64,000 nt of DNA. Origin: JAWXBK01 sp040878185. Lineage in GTDB: Bacteria; Pseudomonadota; Alphaproteobacteria; Dongiales; Dongiaceae. Below, piece after piece: positions 16,156 through 25,047 of the stretch. Both the position numbers and the translations under genes were made by a program. The DNA is taken from NCBI GenBank assembly GCA_040878185.1, contig JBBDMS010000050.1, positions 1-64,000 on the forward strand, read 5' to 3'. The notes beneath the pieces are model-generated. The model was given only the letters and a program-made list of their open reading frames with translations, was not told where the DNA came from and searched no databases. Within the stretch, counting starts at the first letter, position 1; the number at the start of each line of letters is the position of its first letter.

Positions 16156-18507
16156 TCAGCCGCAGCGGGAATAGCCGCAACTCGTACAGAGATCGCAGCC
16201 TTCCTGACGGATCATCGCCGGTTGCGTGCATTTCGGGCAGAGCGGCAGGCCGCGGCCGCCCTGGATGAGGTTGCCGTCGCCACCCGGACCGCGGCCGGGC
16301 AGTTCCTTGCCGGCGGCGACTGCTGCCTGCAGCAGCTCTTCGCGTTCGCGCTGGGCATCCGGCATGAAACCGATGTCGATCATGTGCCGCTCGATCACCT
16401 CGCCGATCGCCGCCAGCAGCGAGGGGACATAGCGTCCGTCCATCCAGCTGCCGCCGCGCGGATCGAACACGGCCTTCAGCTCTTCGACCACGAAGGAGAC
16501 ATCGCCGCCGCGCCGGAACACCGCCGAGATCATTCGCGTGAGCCCGAGCGTCCAGGCGTAATGGTCCATGTTCTTCGAGTTGATGAACACTTCGAACGGC
16601 CGGCGCCGCCCGTCCTTCACGATATCGTTGATCGTGATGTAGAGCGCATGGTCGCTCTCTGGCCACCGGACCTTGTAGGTGCGGCCGGGCAGAGCCTCGG
16701 GCCGGTCGAGCGGCCGGGTCATGTAGACGACGCCGCCCGCCTCGTAGATGTCGGCGGGACGCGGCTGCGGCTTCTCCAGCGGCAATTCCGGTTCGGCATT
16801 GATCGCAGCCAGCTTGGAGAGTTCGAGCACGGCACCGGTCACGTCGTTCGGGCGATAGGTGGTGCAGCCCTTGCAGCCGAGTTCGTAGGCCTGGGTATAG
16901 ATGTCCTTGAACGAGTCGAAGGACAGATCGGCCGGGCAGTTGATCGTCTTCGAGATCGAGCTGTCGATATATTTCTGCACGACCGCCTGCATGACGAGAT
17001 GATCGCCCGGCGTCAGCGACTGCGCATCGACGAAGGCATCGGGCAGCGGCGCGTGTTCGCCCTTCAGATCGTGGAAGCGGCGAAAGGCATAGTCCGTCAC
17101 CTCTTCCTGGCGGCGGCTGCCGTCGGGCATCAGCACGTTGCGGGTATATTTGAAGCTGAACACCGGCTCGAGCCCGGACGAGACGTTGCCCGCAAAGAGC
17201 GAGATCGTGCCGGTCGGTGCGACCGAGGTGACCAGCGAATTGCGGATGCCGTATTTGGCGATCGCCTCGCGCAGGTCGACCGGCAATTCCCGGATCGTTT
17301 CGCCGGCCAGATAGGGCTCGGCATCGAACAGCGGGAACGCGCCTTTCTCGGCGGCGAGTTCGACCGAGGCGCGATAGGCGGCGTTGCGCAGCGCATACAT
17401 CCAGCGCTCGGTCAGTTCGACCGCCGCCTTCGAGCCGTAGCGCACGCCGCACATGATCAGCGCATCGCCAAGCCCCGTGATGCCGAGCCCGATGCGGCGC
17501 TTCGCCCGCGCCTCCAGCGTCTGCTGCGGCAGCGGAAACTTCGAGATGTCGATGACATTGTCCATCATCCGCACCGCGAGCGGGACCAGCCGGTCGAGCT
17601 GTTCCATTTCGAGGGCGGCGTGCGGTTCGAACGGATCTTTGACCAGGGTCGCGAGATTGATCGAGCCGAGCAGGCAGGCGCCGTAAGGCGGCAGCGGCTG
17701 CTCGCCGCACGGGTTGGTCGCGCTGATCGTCTCGCAGTAATGCAGATTGTTCCGCTTGTTGATGCGGTCGATGAAGATCACGCCGGGCTCGGCATAGGCG
17801 TAGGTCGCCCGCATGATCTTGTCCCAGAGATCGCGCGCCTGCACGACGCGGAAGGTCGTGCCGCCGAATTTCAGTTCCCAGGGCGCATCCTTGCGGATCG
17901 CTTCCATGAAGGCGTCGCTGACCAGCACCGAGAGATTGAACATGCGCAGCCGGCCGGCCTCGTGCTTGGCGGCGACGAACGCCTCGATGTCGGGATGGTC
18001 GCAACGCATGGTCGCCATCATTGCGCCGCGGCGATAGCCGGCGCTCATGATGGTGCGGCACATCGCATCCCATACGTCCATGAACGAGAGCGGGCCCGAC
18101 GCATCGGCGCCGACGCCCTTGACCGGCGCGCCGTGCGGGCGGAGCGAGGAGAAGTCGTAACCGATGCCGCCGCCCTGCTGCATGGTGAGCGCGGCCTCGC
18201 GCAGATGCTCGAAGATGCCGCCCATATCGTCGGGGATCGTGCCCATGACGAAGCAGTTGAACAGGGTCACGTTCCGCGCGGCGCCGGCACCGGCGAGGAT
18301 GCGGCCGGCCGGCAGGAAGCGGAATCCCTCGAGCGCCTCGTAGAAGCGCTCTTCCCACAGCTCGGGTTCGCGCTCCGGCTCGGCGAGCGTACGCGCAACC
18401 CGGCGCCAGCTATCCTCGACCGTCCTGTCAATGGCGGCGCCGTCCGCCTGTTTGAGGCGGTATTTCATGTCCCAGATCTGCTGGGCGATCGCGGAAATCT
18501 GAGCCAT
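16156..18507 (-). CDS. nrdJ: Adenosylcobalamin-dependent ribonucleotide reductase (class II)
   Basis: This 783-residue class II ribonucleoside-diphosphate reductase makes deoxyribonucleotides with adenosylcobalamin as radical generator, working with or without oxygen. Recognisable blocks are NCFVMGTIPDDMGGIFE, GGIGYDFSSLRPHG, SATNPCGEQPLPPYGACLLG with the active-site Cys and Glu, and SVAPTGTISLFAG. The C-terminal zinc-ribbon or redox Cys cluster is PLCPKCTQPAMI ... GCDLCTSCGYSRCG. The ATG at 18507 is preceded by GAGG at 6 nt; an in-frame upstream extension lacks family similarity. Together with the adenosyltransferase and Ecm it shows dependence on B12. Confidence 0.95.
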   Translation of the reverse strand: MAQISAIAQQIWDMKYRLKQADGAAIDRTVEDSWRRVARTLAEPEREPELWEERFYEALEGFRFLPAGRILAGAGAARNVTLFNCFVMGTIPDDMGGIFEHLREAALTMQQGGGIGYDFSSLRPHGAPVKGVGADASGPLSFMDVWDAMCRTIMSAGYRRGAMMATMRCDHPDIEAFVAAKHEAGRLRMFNLSVLVSDAFMEAIRKDAPWELKFGGTTFRVVQARDLWDKIMRATYAYAEPGVIFIDRINKRNNLHYCETISATNPCGEQPLPPYGACLLGSINLATLVKDPFEPHAALEMEQLDRLVPLAVRMMDNVIDISKFPLPQQTLEARAKRRIGLGITGLGDALIMCGVRYGSKAAVELTERWMYALRNAAYRASVELAAEKGAFPLFDAEPYLAGETIRELPVDLREAIAKYGIRNSLVTSVAPTGTISLFAGNVSSGLEPVFSFKYTRNVLMPDGSRRQEEVTDYAFRRFHDLKGEHAPLPDAFVDAQSLTPGDHLVMQAVVQKYIDSSISKTINCPADLSFDSFKDIYTQAYELGCKGCTTYRPNDVTGAVLELSKLAAINAEPELPLEKPQPRPADIYEAGGVVYMTRPLDRPEALPGRTYKVRWPESDHALYITINDIVKDGRRRPFEVFINSKNMDHYAWTLGLTRMISAVFRRGGDVSFVVEELKAVFDPRGGSWMDGRYVPSLLAAIGEVIERHMIDIGFMPDAQREREELLQAAVAAGKELPGRGPGGDGNLIQGGRGLPLCPKCTQPAMIRQEGCDLCTSCGYSRCG

Positions 18508-18723
18508 CGGCAACCTCAAGGGAGTACCCCGCAGCCGGTCCAAGACCAGTCCACCCGGGCAATGAACAATACTAGCGTTCGCCTTCTGTTTCCACCTAAT
18601 TGGTAAATAATCCACTGCGGGATGTGGACAAAATGTTATAAATACCCGATGTAAATCAAATGCTTGAGAGTCACGCTTGGGTTCCACCGGGTGCTGCTGC
18701 GCCGGCCGGTGGATCATTCGGTC
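18508..18723 (-). promoter_or_regulatory. nrdJ upstream region, AT-rich with repeats
   Basis: This is the nrdJ control region. It is strikingly AT-rich around 18600-18660. Visible elements: GTTC-N7-GTTT at 18577-18591, one base off the alphaproteobacterial LexA pattern GTTC-N7-GTTC, with a GAAC at 18564; and a short inverted repeat TCCAC-N8-GTGGA near 18611-18628. No clear NrdR box or cobalamin riboswitch is seen. Confidence 0.3.
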
Positions 18724-18736
18724 TCAATTGAGACCG
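18719..18736. repeat. Perfect 18-bp palindrome over the plsC stop
   Basis: CGGTCTCAATTGAGACCG is a perfect palindrome that covers the plsC stop codon (18724-18726). On the minus strand it lies between plsC and nrdJ, so it could be an operator for nrdJ or a hairpin ending plsC transcripts. No T-run follows it. Confidence 0.5.
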
Positions 18737-19488
18737 GACCAGCTAGGCGGCACGAATTTAGCGGCTGGGCGGGCCGTGCTTGAACCGCTGACCAGCGCCC
18801 GGCTGTGCGCCTCGATCCGCTCTTCCAGTTCAGCCATGAAGGCTTTGCGCGGGAGTCCCGGTGCGATTGCCGGGAGGAAGGCGATGGTGATGGTGCCGGG
18901 CTGTTTCACGAAGCGGCGGCGGCCCCAAAAGCGCCCCGAATCGAGGGCGATCGGCACGACCGGCAGTCCGAGCCGCTGATAGAGCGCCGCGATGCCGGGG
19001 TGAAAGGGCCGGCGTTCGCCGGGTGCCGTCCGGGTGCCTTCGGGAAAGATCACGATCGGCCGTCCGGCCGCGACCGCCCGGTCGGCATCGGCGAGCATCG
19101 CACGAAGCGCGGCGGCGCCGGCGCTGCGATTGACGCCGATCGGCCGCGAGCGGGCGAGTAACTGGCCGAACAGTGGGATCCACAAGAGTTCGCGCTTCAG
19201 CACATAGGCCGGATCGCGCAGCAGCAGCGCGAAGATCAGCGTGTCCCAGGTCGATTGATGCTTGCTCGCGTAGATCGTCGGACCGGCTGCGATGTTCTCC
19301 GCGCCCTCGATCCGCCAGTCGAGCCCGACGATGACGCGCAGCAGCGCCATCGTGCCGAGCGCCCATAGCCGGCCGATCCCGTGCATCGAGCGCCACGGGA
19401 ACGGCAGCAGGAAGACTCCGGCAAGCACCATGAGCGCGGTCCAGCCGTAGAAACCCAGATTGAAGATCAGCGAGCGAAGCCAGTGCAT
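18724..19488 (-). CDS. plsC: 1-acylglycerol-3-phosphate acyltransferase
   Basis: This 254-residue PlsC-type acyltransferase acylates lysophosphatidate in membrane phospholipid synthesis. The N-terminus carries hydrophobic helices (NLGFYGWTALMVLAGVFLLP). Catalytic block I is SKHQSTWD with the H-x4-D dyad near residue 86; block III is IVIFPEGTRTAPGE; block IV has GLPVVPIALDSG. It lies downstream of the YdcF gene with a 22-bp gap, on the same strand as ftsEX, in a gene order common in alphaproteobacteria. The C-terminal tail is Ser/Ala-rich. Confidence 0.92.
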   Translation of the reverse strand: MHWLRSLIFNLGFYGWTALMVLAGVFLLPFPWRSMHGIGRLWALGTMALLRVIVGLDWRIEGAENIAAGPTIYASKHQSTWDTLIFALLLRDPAYVLKRELLWIPLFGQLLARSRPIGVNRSAGAAALRAMLADADRAVAAGRPIVIFPEGTRTAPGERRPFHPGIAALYQRLGLPVVPIALDSGRFWGRRRFVKQPGTITIAFLPAIAPGLPRKAFMAELEERIEAHSRALVSGSSTARPAAKFVPPSWSGLN

Positions 19489-19510
19489 GGCGAACGGCCC
19501 GGCTCTCGGT

Positions 19511-20113
19511 TCAGTTGAAGGCGGCGCAGCCGGAAAGCCGCGTTGCCCAATATTTCACGTACTCCGCGGCCGCGATCGCGAACGCATTGGCATTCTCGAA
19601 CCAGCCGCGCCCGGTCGCGTTCTGCGGGAAAACGGGATGCGCCAGTATCTCCACGTCCGGCATGGCACAGCGCATCAGCAGCAGGCTGCGCGGCATGTGA
19701 TAGTCGGCCGTGACAAGCCGCAGCGACGTGAAACCATGCTCGTGCATCCAGGCAGCGGTTTCGCGCGCGTTGCCCGATGTGTCGCGCGCGACATAGCCGA
19801 GATCGACGCAGCATTCGATGACCGCTGCGGTCGCCGGATCGCTGCCGCCATCCGGCAACTGGGCGACCAGTTCCGGCAACAGCACGTCGTCATGCACGCC
19901 CGTTACCAGCAGACGCTGTCCGCTGCCTTCGGCCATCAGTCGCATCGCCTCGGCGACGCGCTGCGCGCCGCCGGTCAGCGCCACGATCGCATCGGTCTTC
20001 CGGTCGGGTGCGTCGGCCGTCTCCGGCAGAGCGGCGATGAAGGCGAGGAAGCCGCCGAACCAGAGCAGCACCAGCACCAGCAGAAACCAGAACAATCGGC
20101 TGATACGCCGCAT
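19511..20113 (-). CDS. YdcF/ElyC family (DUF218) envelope protein
   Basis: This 200-residue protein has one N-terminal membrane helix (LFWFLLVLVLLWFGGFLAFIA, about residues 7-27) and a DUF218 domain. The domain shows the family signatures AIVALTGGAQRVAEAMRLM, RLLVTGVH, SGNARETAAWMHEHG and LVTADYHMPRSLLLM with its conserved Asp-Tyr-His-x-Pro-Arg. ElyC/SanA relatives affect envelope integrity or vancomycin sensitivity; the enzymatic reaction is unclear. It begins 9 bp after the ftsX stop, so it is probably co-transcribed with ftsEX and plsC. Confidence 0.85.
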   Translation of the reverse strand: MRRISRLFWFLLVLVLLWFGGFLAFIAALPETADAPDRKTDAIVALTGGAQRVAEAMRLMAEGSGQRLLVTGVHDDVLLPELVAQLPDGGSDPATAAVIECCVDLGYVARDTSGNARETAAWMHEHGFTSLRLVTADYHMPRSLLLMRCAMPDVEILAHPVFPQNATGRGWFENANAFAIAAAEYVKYWATRLSGCAAFN

Positions 20114-20121
20114 CGCGATCC

Positions 20122-21030
20122 TCACATCATCCGGCGCAGCGTGGCGAGAACGGTGCGTCGTGCACTCACCATCGCCAGCAATCCCGCCGCCGGGATCAGC
20201 AGCGCATACCACAGCCACATCGTCCAGTCCGGTGCCATCGCGGGCAGGAACGGCACGGCCGCGAAGGAAACCAGCAGGCCGAGCCCCCACCAGGTCAGGG
20301 CCGCCAGCGCGACCCCGATGATGCCGCCGACCAAACCGAGGCCCAGAGCATGGCGCTGGATCTGACGTGCGATGTACACGTCGCGTGCACCCACCTGATG
20401 GGCGATTTCGATGACGCGGGCATGGACCGCAAGCCCGGTGCGGGTGACGAAATAGACCACCAGCGCGCCCGCTACCGCGACGATCGACACGACCAGCAAC
20501 GCGAGTAGTTGCAGGCTGCGGCCGAAGCGCACGAGTTCGGCCGCCCAGCGGCCATGATCGTCGACCACGATTGCGACGCCCGCCGTCGCCAATCGCTCTT
20601 CGATCGCCGCGGCGCTCAACGCGCTGTCATCGCGCGCCGTTACCGCGACGACGTCGGGCAACGGCAGATCGAGAGCGTCGTCGGTCGGCCCGAGCCAGGG
20701 TTCGACCAGCGCGCGCGTCGCCTCGGCTTCGAGCACGCGCACGCTTTCGACGGCGTCGATGGTCTTCAGGTGATCGATGACTGTCTGCACCCGCGCCGCG
20801 CGCTCGGCGCGTTCGGCATCGGGGTCCGCATCGGAGCCGGTTTCGACCGGCAGAATCTGGATCGTGAACTGGCCGACCAGACCGCGCTTCCAGCCGTCGA
20901 GCGCCTCGCCGACCGTCGTCGCGCCGGCCAGCGCGAGCGCCGCGAGATAGACCATCATCGCCAGAATCCACGGGAGATAGCGCCAGGCGCTCGCGCGGTC
21001 GAGTGGCAGATCGCTGCGCAGGAGCCGCAT
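20122..21030 (-). CDS. ftsX: Cell division protein FtsX
   Basis: This 302-residue FtsX is the membrane half of the FtsEX complex, which activates septal cell-wall hydrolases. The first helix is ILAMMVYLAALALAGAT (about residues 21-37), then a periplasmic loop of about 130 residues, then three helices (LQLLALLVVSIVAVAGALVVYFV; LGLGLVGGIIGVALAALTWWGLGLL; WYALLIPAAGLLAMV). The FtsX block AIEIAHQVGARD is present as VIEIAHQVGARDVYIARQ. Its ATG overlaps the ftsE stop (TGATG). Confidence 0.93.
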   Translation of the reverse strand: MRLLRSDLPLDRASAWRYLPWILAMMVYLAALALAGATTVGEALDGWKRGLVGQFTIQILPVETGSDADPDAERAERAARVQTVIDHLKTIDAVESVRVLEAEATRALVEPWLGPTDDALDLPLPDVVAVTARDDSALSAAAIEERLATAGVAIVVDDHGRWAAELVRFGRSLQLLALLVVSIVAVAGALVVYFVTRTGLAVHARVIEIAHQVGARDVYIARQIQRHALGLGLVGGIIGVALAALTWWGLGLLVSFAAVPFLPAMAPDWTMWLWYALLIPAAGLLAMVSARRTVLATLRRMM

Positions 21031-21710
21031 CAGTGGATCCGTCCGCCGCGGCCCGGCAACACCCGGACCCGGGGCTGATCGATCCGGATCTGGCTGTGGC
21101 CGAAGCGTTCGACCAGCGCCTCGTTATGCGTGGCAATCAGCACGGTCGTGCCCAGCCGGTTCAGCTCTTCGAACAGGTACATCAGACGGACCGCCATTGC
21201 GTCGTCGACATTGCCGGTCGGTTCGTCGGCGATCAGGAGATCGGGCCGGCCGATCACCGCGCGCGCAATCGCCGCGCGCTGCTGCTGGCCACCGGACAGG
21301 GTGGGGGGCAGCGCCTCGATCTGGTCGTTGAGACCGACCCATTGCAGCAGCTCGGTCACATGCTGGCGTACTTCCTTCGAGGCGACGCCGCGTACGCGCA
21401 GCGGCAAAGCGACATTGTCGAAGGTCGAGAGATGGTCGATCAGGCGAAAATCCTGGAACACGACGCCGACGCGCCGGCGCATGTCGGGTAACTCGTCATG
21501 CGCGATCGCGGCGAGGTCGCGGCCGAACAGCGAGATGCGCCCCGCACTCGGCCGCAGTGCCCGGTGGATCAGCCGCAATATCGACGATTTACCCGAGCCG
21601 CTGGGCCCGATCAGGAAATGCAGGGACCCGGGCGCCAGCTCGAAGGATACGTCTTGCAGGATTTCCGGACCGTCGCCGTAGCGCAGCCCGACGTTCTCGA
21701 ACAGAACCAA
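21030..21710 (-). CDS. ftsE: Cell division ATP-binding protein FtsE
   Basis: This 226-residue ABC ATPase partners with FtsX. Walker A is GPSGSGKS (residues 35-42), the Q-loop is VGVVFQDFRLIDHL, the signature is LSGGQQQRAAIARA and Walker B is LLIADEPTGNVD, with the switch His in IATHNEAL. The start is assigned to TTG at 21710, which places the conserved LFENVGLRYG exactly at the N-terminus; AGAGG lies about 10 nt upstream. In-frame ATG codons further upstream add sequence with no ABC similarity. It is divergent from the MJ0042 zinc-finger gene. Confidence 0.92.
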   Translation of the reverse strand: MVLFENVGLRYGDGPEILQDVSFELAPGSLHFLIGPSGSGKSSILRLIHRALRPSAGRISLFGRDLAAIAHDELPDMRRRVGVVFQDFRLIDHLSTFDNVALPLRVRGVASKEVRQHVTELLQWVGLNDQIEALPPTLSGGQQQRAAIARAVIGRPDLLIADEPTGNVDDAMAVRLMYLFEELNRLGTTVLIATHNEALVERFGHSQIRIDQPRVRVLPGRGGRIH

Positions 21711-21859
21711 GGTCCCGGCGCCTCTTGCCTTAATTTGGATCGAAATGGAGAACGCGAGAATCGCATGCGGGGCCCGCATCCGTCCAGCGGGGCTTGCCTT
21801 GCCTGCCACGGCGCTTCAACCTATAAGGCTTCGAGGGGAGCCGCGGAAATCTTTCAGTC

Positions 21860-22537
21860 ATGATCGTAACCTGTCCCGCCTGCGCGACCCGTTATTCGGT
21901 CGAACCATCGTCGATTGCGCCCGACGGTCGAAAGGTGCGTTGCACGCGTTGCGGCCATGTCTGGCTGCAACTGCCGCCGGCCGACATGCCGAAGCGGGTC
22001 GACCTGCTGCCCGATCTCGCCGATCGCGACGTCCGACCGGAATCGGTCGTGGTGCCGCCGCCGATGCCCTCGCGCGAGCGGCGTCGCGGCGGCAGCGGCG
22101 GCTGGCTCGGTCTCGTCCTTCTCCTGCTGATCGTCGGATTCGCAGCCTCGGTCGGTTATATCGCTCGCGAGCGGATCGTCGAACGCTGGCCCGAGGTCGC
22201 GCCGCTTTACGAGCGGATCGGCATCGACGTGGCGGCCGTCGGCGATGGCCTCCTGCTCGGCGAGCCGACCCATGTGCGGCGTGCGGTCGACGGCGTCGAT
22301 GTGATCGAGATCGAAGGCGAGATCCGCAACGCGACCGAAGCCGACATGGCGATTCCCAATCTCCTGGTGATGCTGCGGAACGATGCCGACCAGACGGTTC
22401 TGGAACGTGTTTACGCGGCACCGCGGCCGGCCCTGCAGGCCGGTGAGACGCTGCGCTACAAGATTGCGATCGAAGAGCCGCCATCGGAGGCAGTACGGGC
22501 GGCCATTACCTTCACGGAAGCGCCGCCGACGGAATGA
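21860..22537 (+). CDS. MJ0042 zinc-finger / DUF3426 protein
   Basis: This 225-residue protein begins with an MJ0042-type zinc finger (VTCPACATRYSVEPSSI ... VRCTRCGHVW; two C-x2-C pairs in residues 5-35), then a linker, one transmembrane helix (GWLGLVLLLLIVGFAASVGYI, about 80-100), and a C-terminal DUF3426-like domain (VIEIEGEIRNATEADMAIPNLLVMLRN). It is anchored in the inner membrane with the finger cytoplasmic. The function is unknown. It sits divergently from ftsE, 149 bp away, a conserved alphaproteobacterial neighbourhood. Confidence 0.85.
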   Translation: MIVTCPACATRYSVEPSSIAPDGRKVRCTRCGHVWLQLPPADMPKRVDLLPDLADRDVRPESVVVPPPMPSRERRRGGSGGWLGLVLLLLIVGFAASVGYIARERIVERWPEVAPLYERIGIDVAAVGDGLLLGEPTHVRRAVDGVDVIEIEGEIRNATEADMAIPNLLVMLRNDADQTVLERVYAAPRPALQAGETLRYKIAIEEPPSEAVRAAITFTEAPPTE

Positions 22538-22584
22538 TCGTTTCCGGATGATCGCCGCCGGCTAACGACCGATTCGCGTGCCGG

Positions 22585-25047
22585 TCAGAAGCGCCGCAAC
22601 AGCCGTTCGATGTAATCCAGTTCCATCTCGGGCCGCGTACGGTCGGAACTGCGCCGGCGCAGTTCGTCGAGAATTTCGCGCGAGCGCTGCAGATCGGCTT
22701 CCTCGGGGATCGCGATGTCGCTGGTATCGATCATGCCGTTGGCGCCCTCGTCGCGGCCGAAGGGATCCTCGTTCTCGCCTCGCATCATATCGGTGGGCCC
22801 ACCGCCCGGCCGCCGTGCGAGCTGATCGCGCAACTGGCTGCGCATCTGCCGAGCACCCTGTTGCAGTTCGTCCAGGGCGCGAACCTGCGCATCGGCTGAC
22901 GACGTCGCATCGCCTTCGATCAGCGCGCCATGCGATCCGCGCATCTCCTGCTCGGCATTGCCAAGATTTTCGGGGATGTCGCCGATCATTTCCGCAAGCT
23001 CCCGCATGATCTCGCCAAGATCCATGCGAAGCCCTTCCTGTTCGCCCGCCTCGGCGCCGAGATCGGATGGCTCGCCGTCGGGCGACGGCTCCTGCGATTT
23101 CCGGAAGGTGCGATCGAGCAGGCCCTGCTGATCGCGAATCAACGCTTCCATGTCCGCGAGCAGTTCCATCGCCTCGTTGGAACCGTCCTGCGGCTGAGCC
23201 AGCATCGGGTCGGCGCGCAGATTCTCGAGGATCTCCTGAAGTTCGGCGAGCAGGTTCCGCGCCGCCTCGCGCGCACCCGATTGGGAGAGCTCCTCCGCCT
23301 GGTCGATCAGTTCCTGCAGATCTTCACGGGTCATTTCCATCGCCTCTTCGTCGAGCGGCGATTGTTCGAAACCCTCTTCGAAATCGCGCTGAATGCGATC
23401 GGCGAGCGCTTCGAGGAATTCGTCGAGCGTGCTGCGCAGTTCATCCATCAGTCGCTGGATTTCTTCTTCCGGCGCATTATTGGCGAGCGCCTCCTGCAGC
23501 TCGCGCTGCAACTCGCGCAGCCGCTGCTCGACAAGGGCGACCTCGCCTTCTTCGACCCGCAACGCCGTATCCCAGAGCAGCGCCACCACCTCGGGAACGG
23601 TCCGTGGATCGCTCTCGCTCAGGATGAGGCGGGCGGATGCCGTGGTCAGTGCCAGCGTGACCACGGCATCGAAATCGTAGAGTTCGGGCCGGGCGCTGAG
23701 CCGCCGCAGTTTGTCGGCCACTTCGGGCATGACCATGTCGCCCTCGGCGATCAGTCTTCGGCGCTGCTCGACGATCGCGCGCGCAACCGGATGACGGAAC
23801 GGTCGTTCCGGCAGATCCATCGTGACGGTTTCGCTGGTGCCGCGCTGGCCGGCCGCATCGGTCGCTTCCAGCGTGATCCCGACCGGCAGGCCGGCCCAGG
23901 GATGCGCGGTCAGATCGTTAAAGCCAAAGCCGGCAATATCCAATTCGCCCATCGCCGGCATCGGCAATTCATAGGCGATCTCCGCGATGTCGCCCGGGCC
24001 GGTCAGGCCGTCGGCCCGAACGATCCGAACCGAAACCGATGCGACGCCGTAATCGTCGGTGGCCTCGTAGTCGATGCGCAGCGCGTGGCGCTCGCTGCGA
24101 TTGGGCGGCTGGGCGAAACCGATCTTGGGCGGCAGATCGGGCAGGATCGTCAGCGGCCAGGCCGCGACCTCCTCCCCATCCTGCGTCAGCATTAGTCGGT
24201 CGCCGGTCAGAATTTGGGTTTCGAGCCGCCATATGCCGCCATCGACCGCATCGAATGCCGCGTCGATATCGCCGACAGCCAATATTGGTTCGCCGCTGCC
24301 GCCGGAAAGCTGGGCGATCAGGGTGCTTGCCTCGGGAACGCGCAGTTCCTGCGGCTGTGTCGCCGGATCGCTGTTGGTCGACAGCAGCATCGGTGCGACG
24401 TGGGTATAGGCCGGCGGGGTGATCCAGATGTCATAGGCGATCGGCACGCTCGCGGCGTCGGCGGCGAAATCCGGTAACAGAGCGCGACCGAAACGCAGGC
24501 CGATATCGCCGCGCGCGGCGGCAACGCCGATCACCAGCAGCAGCACGAGGGCGACACGCAGCCCCCAGGGATCGCGGGCTGCGAGCCCGGCCTTCGGCAG
24601 ACCGACGCGCAGCCTTGCGAGCGAAGCTGTGCGCTGGCGCCGATGGGCTTCCCACAACGCGACCGCACCGTCGTCGCTGCGGCCGACTTCCATCCAGTCG
24701 TCTCGGGTGGTGACCGGCCGATGCGCAAGCGCGCTCGCTTGTTCGAGGCGACGCCCGGCGGCGCGATCGTCCGGTAAACGCAGGACTGCGAGCCCGCGCC
24801 AGACCGCGACCGCCAGGCCGATCGCGAAGGCGGCGAGCAGCCCGGCATGGAGCCAGCCCGGCAAGGCCGGGCCGATATCGAAAATGGCGAAGAGGGCGAA
24901 GAGCCCGATGATACCGATGGCGGGCCAGAGCGACGGCCAGAGCCGTTCCCATAACAGCGCCGCGCGGGCAAGCGCGAGCCGGGCGCCGAGACGATCTGCG
25001 GCTCGTCCCCGCCGGCCGGGTTTTGTCAGCTCTGCGCGCTCATTCAT
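22585..25047 (-). CDS. TIGR02302 (DUF4175) membrane protein
   Basis: This 820-residue alphaproteobacterial protein of the TIGR02302/DUF4175 family has two N-terminal membrane helices (LWPAIGIIGLFALFAIFD; LHAGLLAAFAIGLAVAVW), a third near residue 165 (LRVALVLLLVIGVAAA), a beta-rich periplasmic region (PIAYDIWITPPAYTHVAP), then a long Glu/Gln/Leu-rich coiled coil from about residue 490 to 760. The role is unproven; position next to lysA suggests an envelope link. The ATG at 25047 overlaps the lysA stop (ATGA), completing the chain argH-lptM-lysA-this gene. Confidence 0.87.
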   Translation of the reverse strand: MNERAELTKPGRRGRAADRLGARLALARAALLWERLWPSLWPAIGIIGLFALFAIFDIGPALPGWLHAGLLAAFAIGLAVAVWRGLAVLRLPDDRAAGRRLEQASALAHRPVTTRDDWMEVGRSDDGAVALWEAHRRQRTASLARLRVGLPKAGLAARDPWGLRVALVLLLVIGVAAARGDIGLRFGRALLPDFAADAASVPIAYDIWITPPAYTHVAPMLLSTNSDPATQPQELRVPEASTLIAQLSGGSGEPILAVGDIDAAFDAVDGGIWRLETQILTGDRLMLTQDGEEVAAWPLTILPDLPPKIGFAQPPNRSERHALRIDYEATDDYGVASVSVRIVRADGLTGPGDIAEIAYELPMPAMGELDIAGFGFNDLTAHPWAGLPVGITLEATDAAGQRGTSETVTMDLPERPFRHPVARAIVEQRRRLIAEGDMVMPEVADKLRRLSARPELYDFDAVVTLALTTASARLILSESDPRTVPEVVALLWDTALRVEEGEVALVEQRLRELQRELQEALANNAPEEEIQRLMDELRSTLDEFLEALADRIQRDFEEGFEQSPLDEEAMEMTREDLQELIDQAEELSQSGAREAARNLLAELQEILENLRADPMLAQPQDGSNEAMELLADMEALIRDQQGLLDRTFRKSQEPSPDGEPSDLGAEAGEQEGLRMDLGEIMRELAEMIGDIPENLGNAEQEMRGSHGALIEGDATSSADAQVRALDELQQGARQMRSQLRDQLARRPGGGPTDMMRGENEDPFGRDEGANGMIDTSDIAIPEEADLQRSREILDELRRRSSDRTRPEMELDYIERLLRRF

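Noticed and set aside
18508..18723. NrdR box or cobalamin riboswitch upstream of nrdJ
   Set aside because: The only 16-bp CCAC-GTGG inverted repeat has a GC-rich centre unlike NrdR sites, and no B12-box-like sequence was found.
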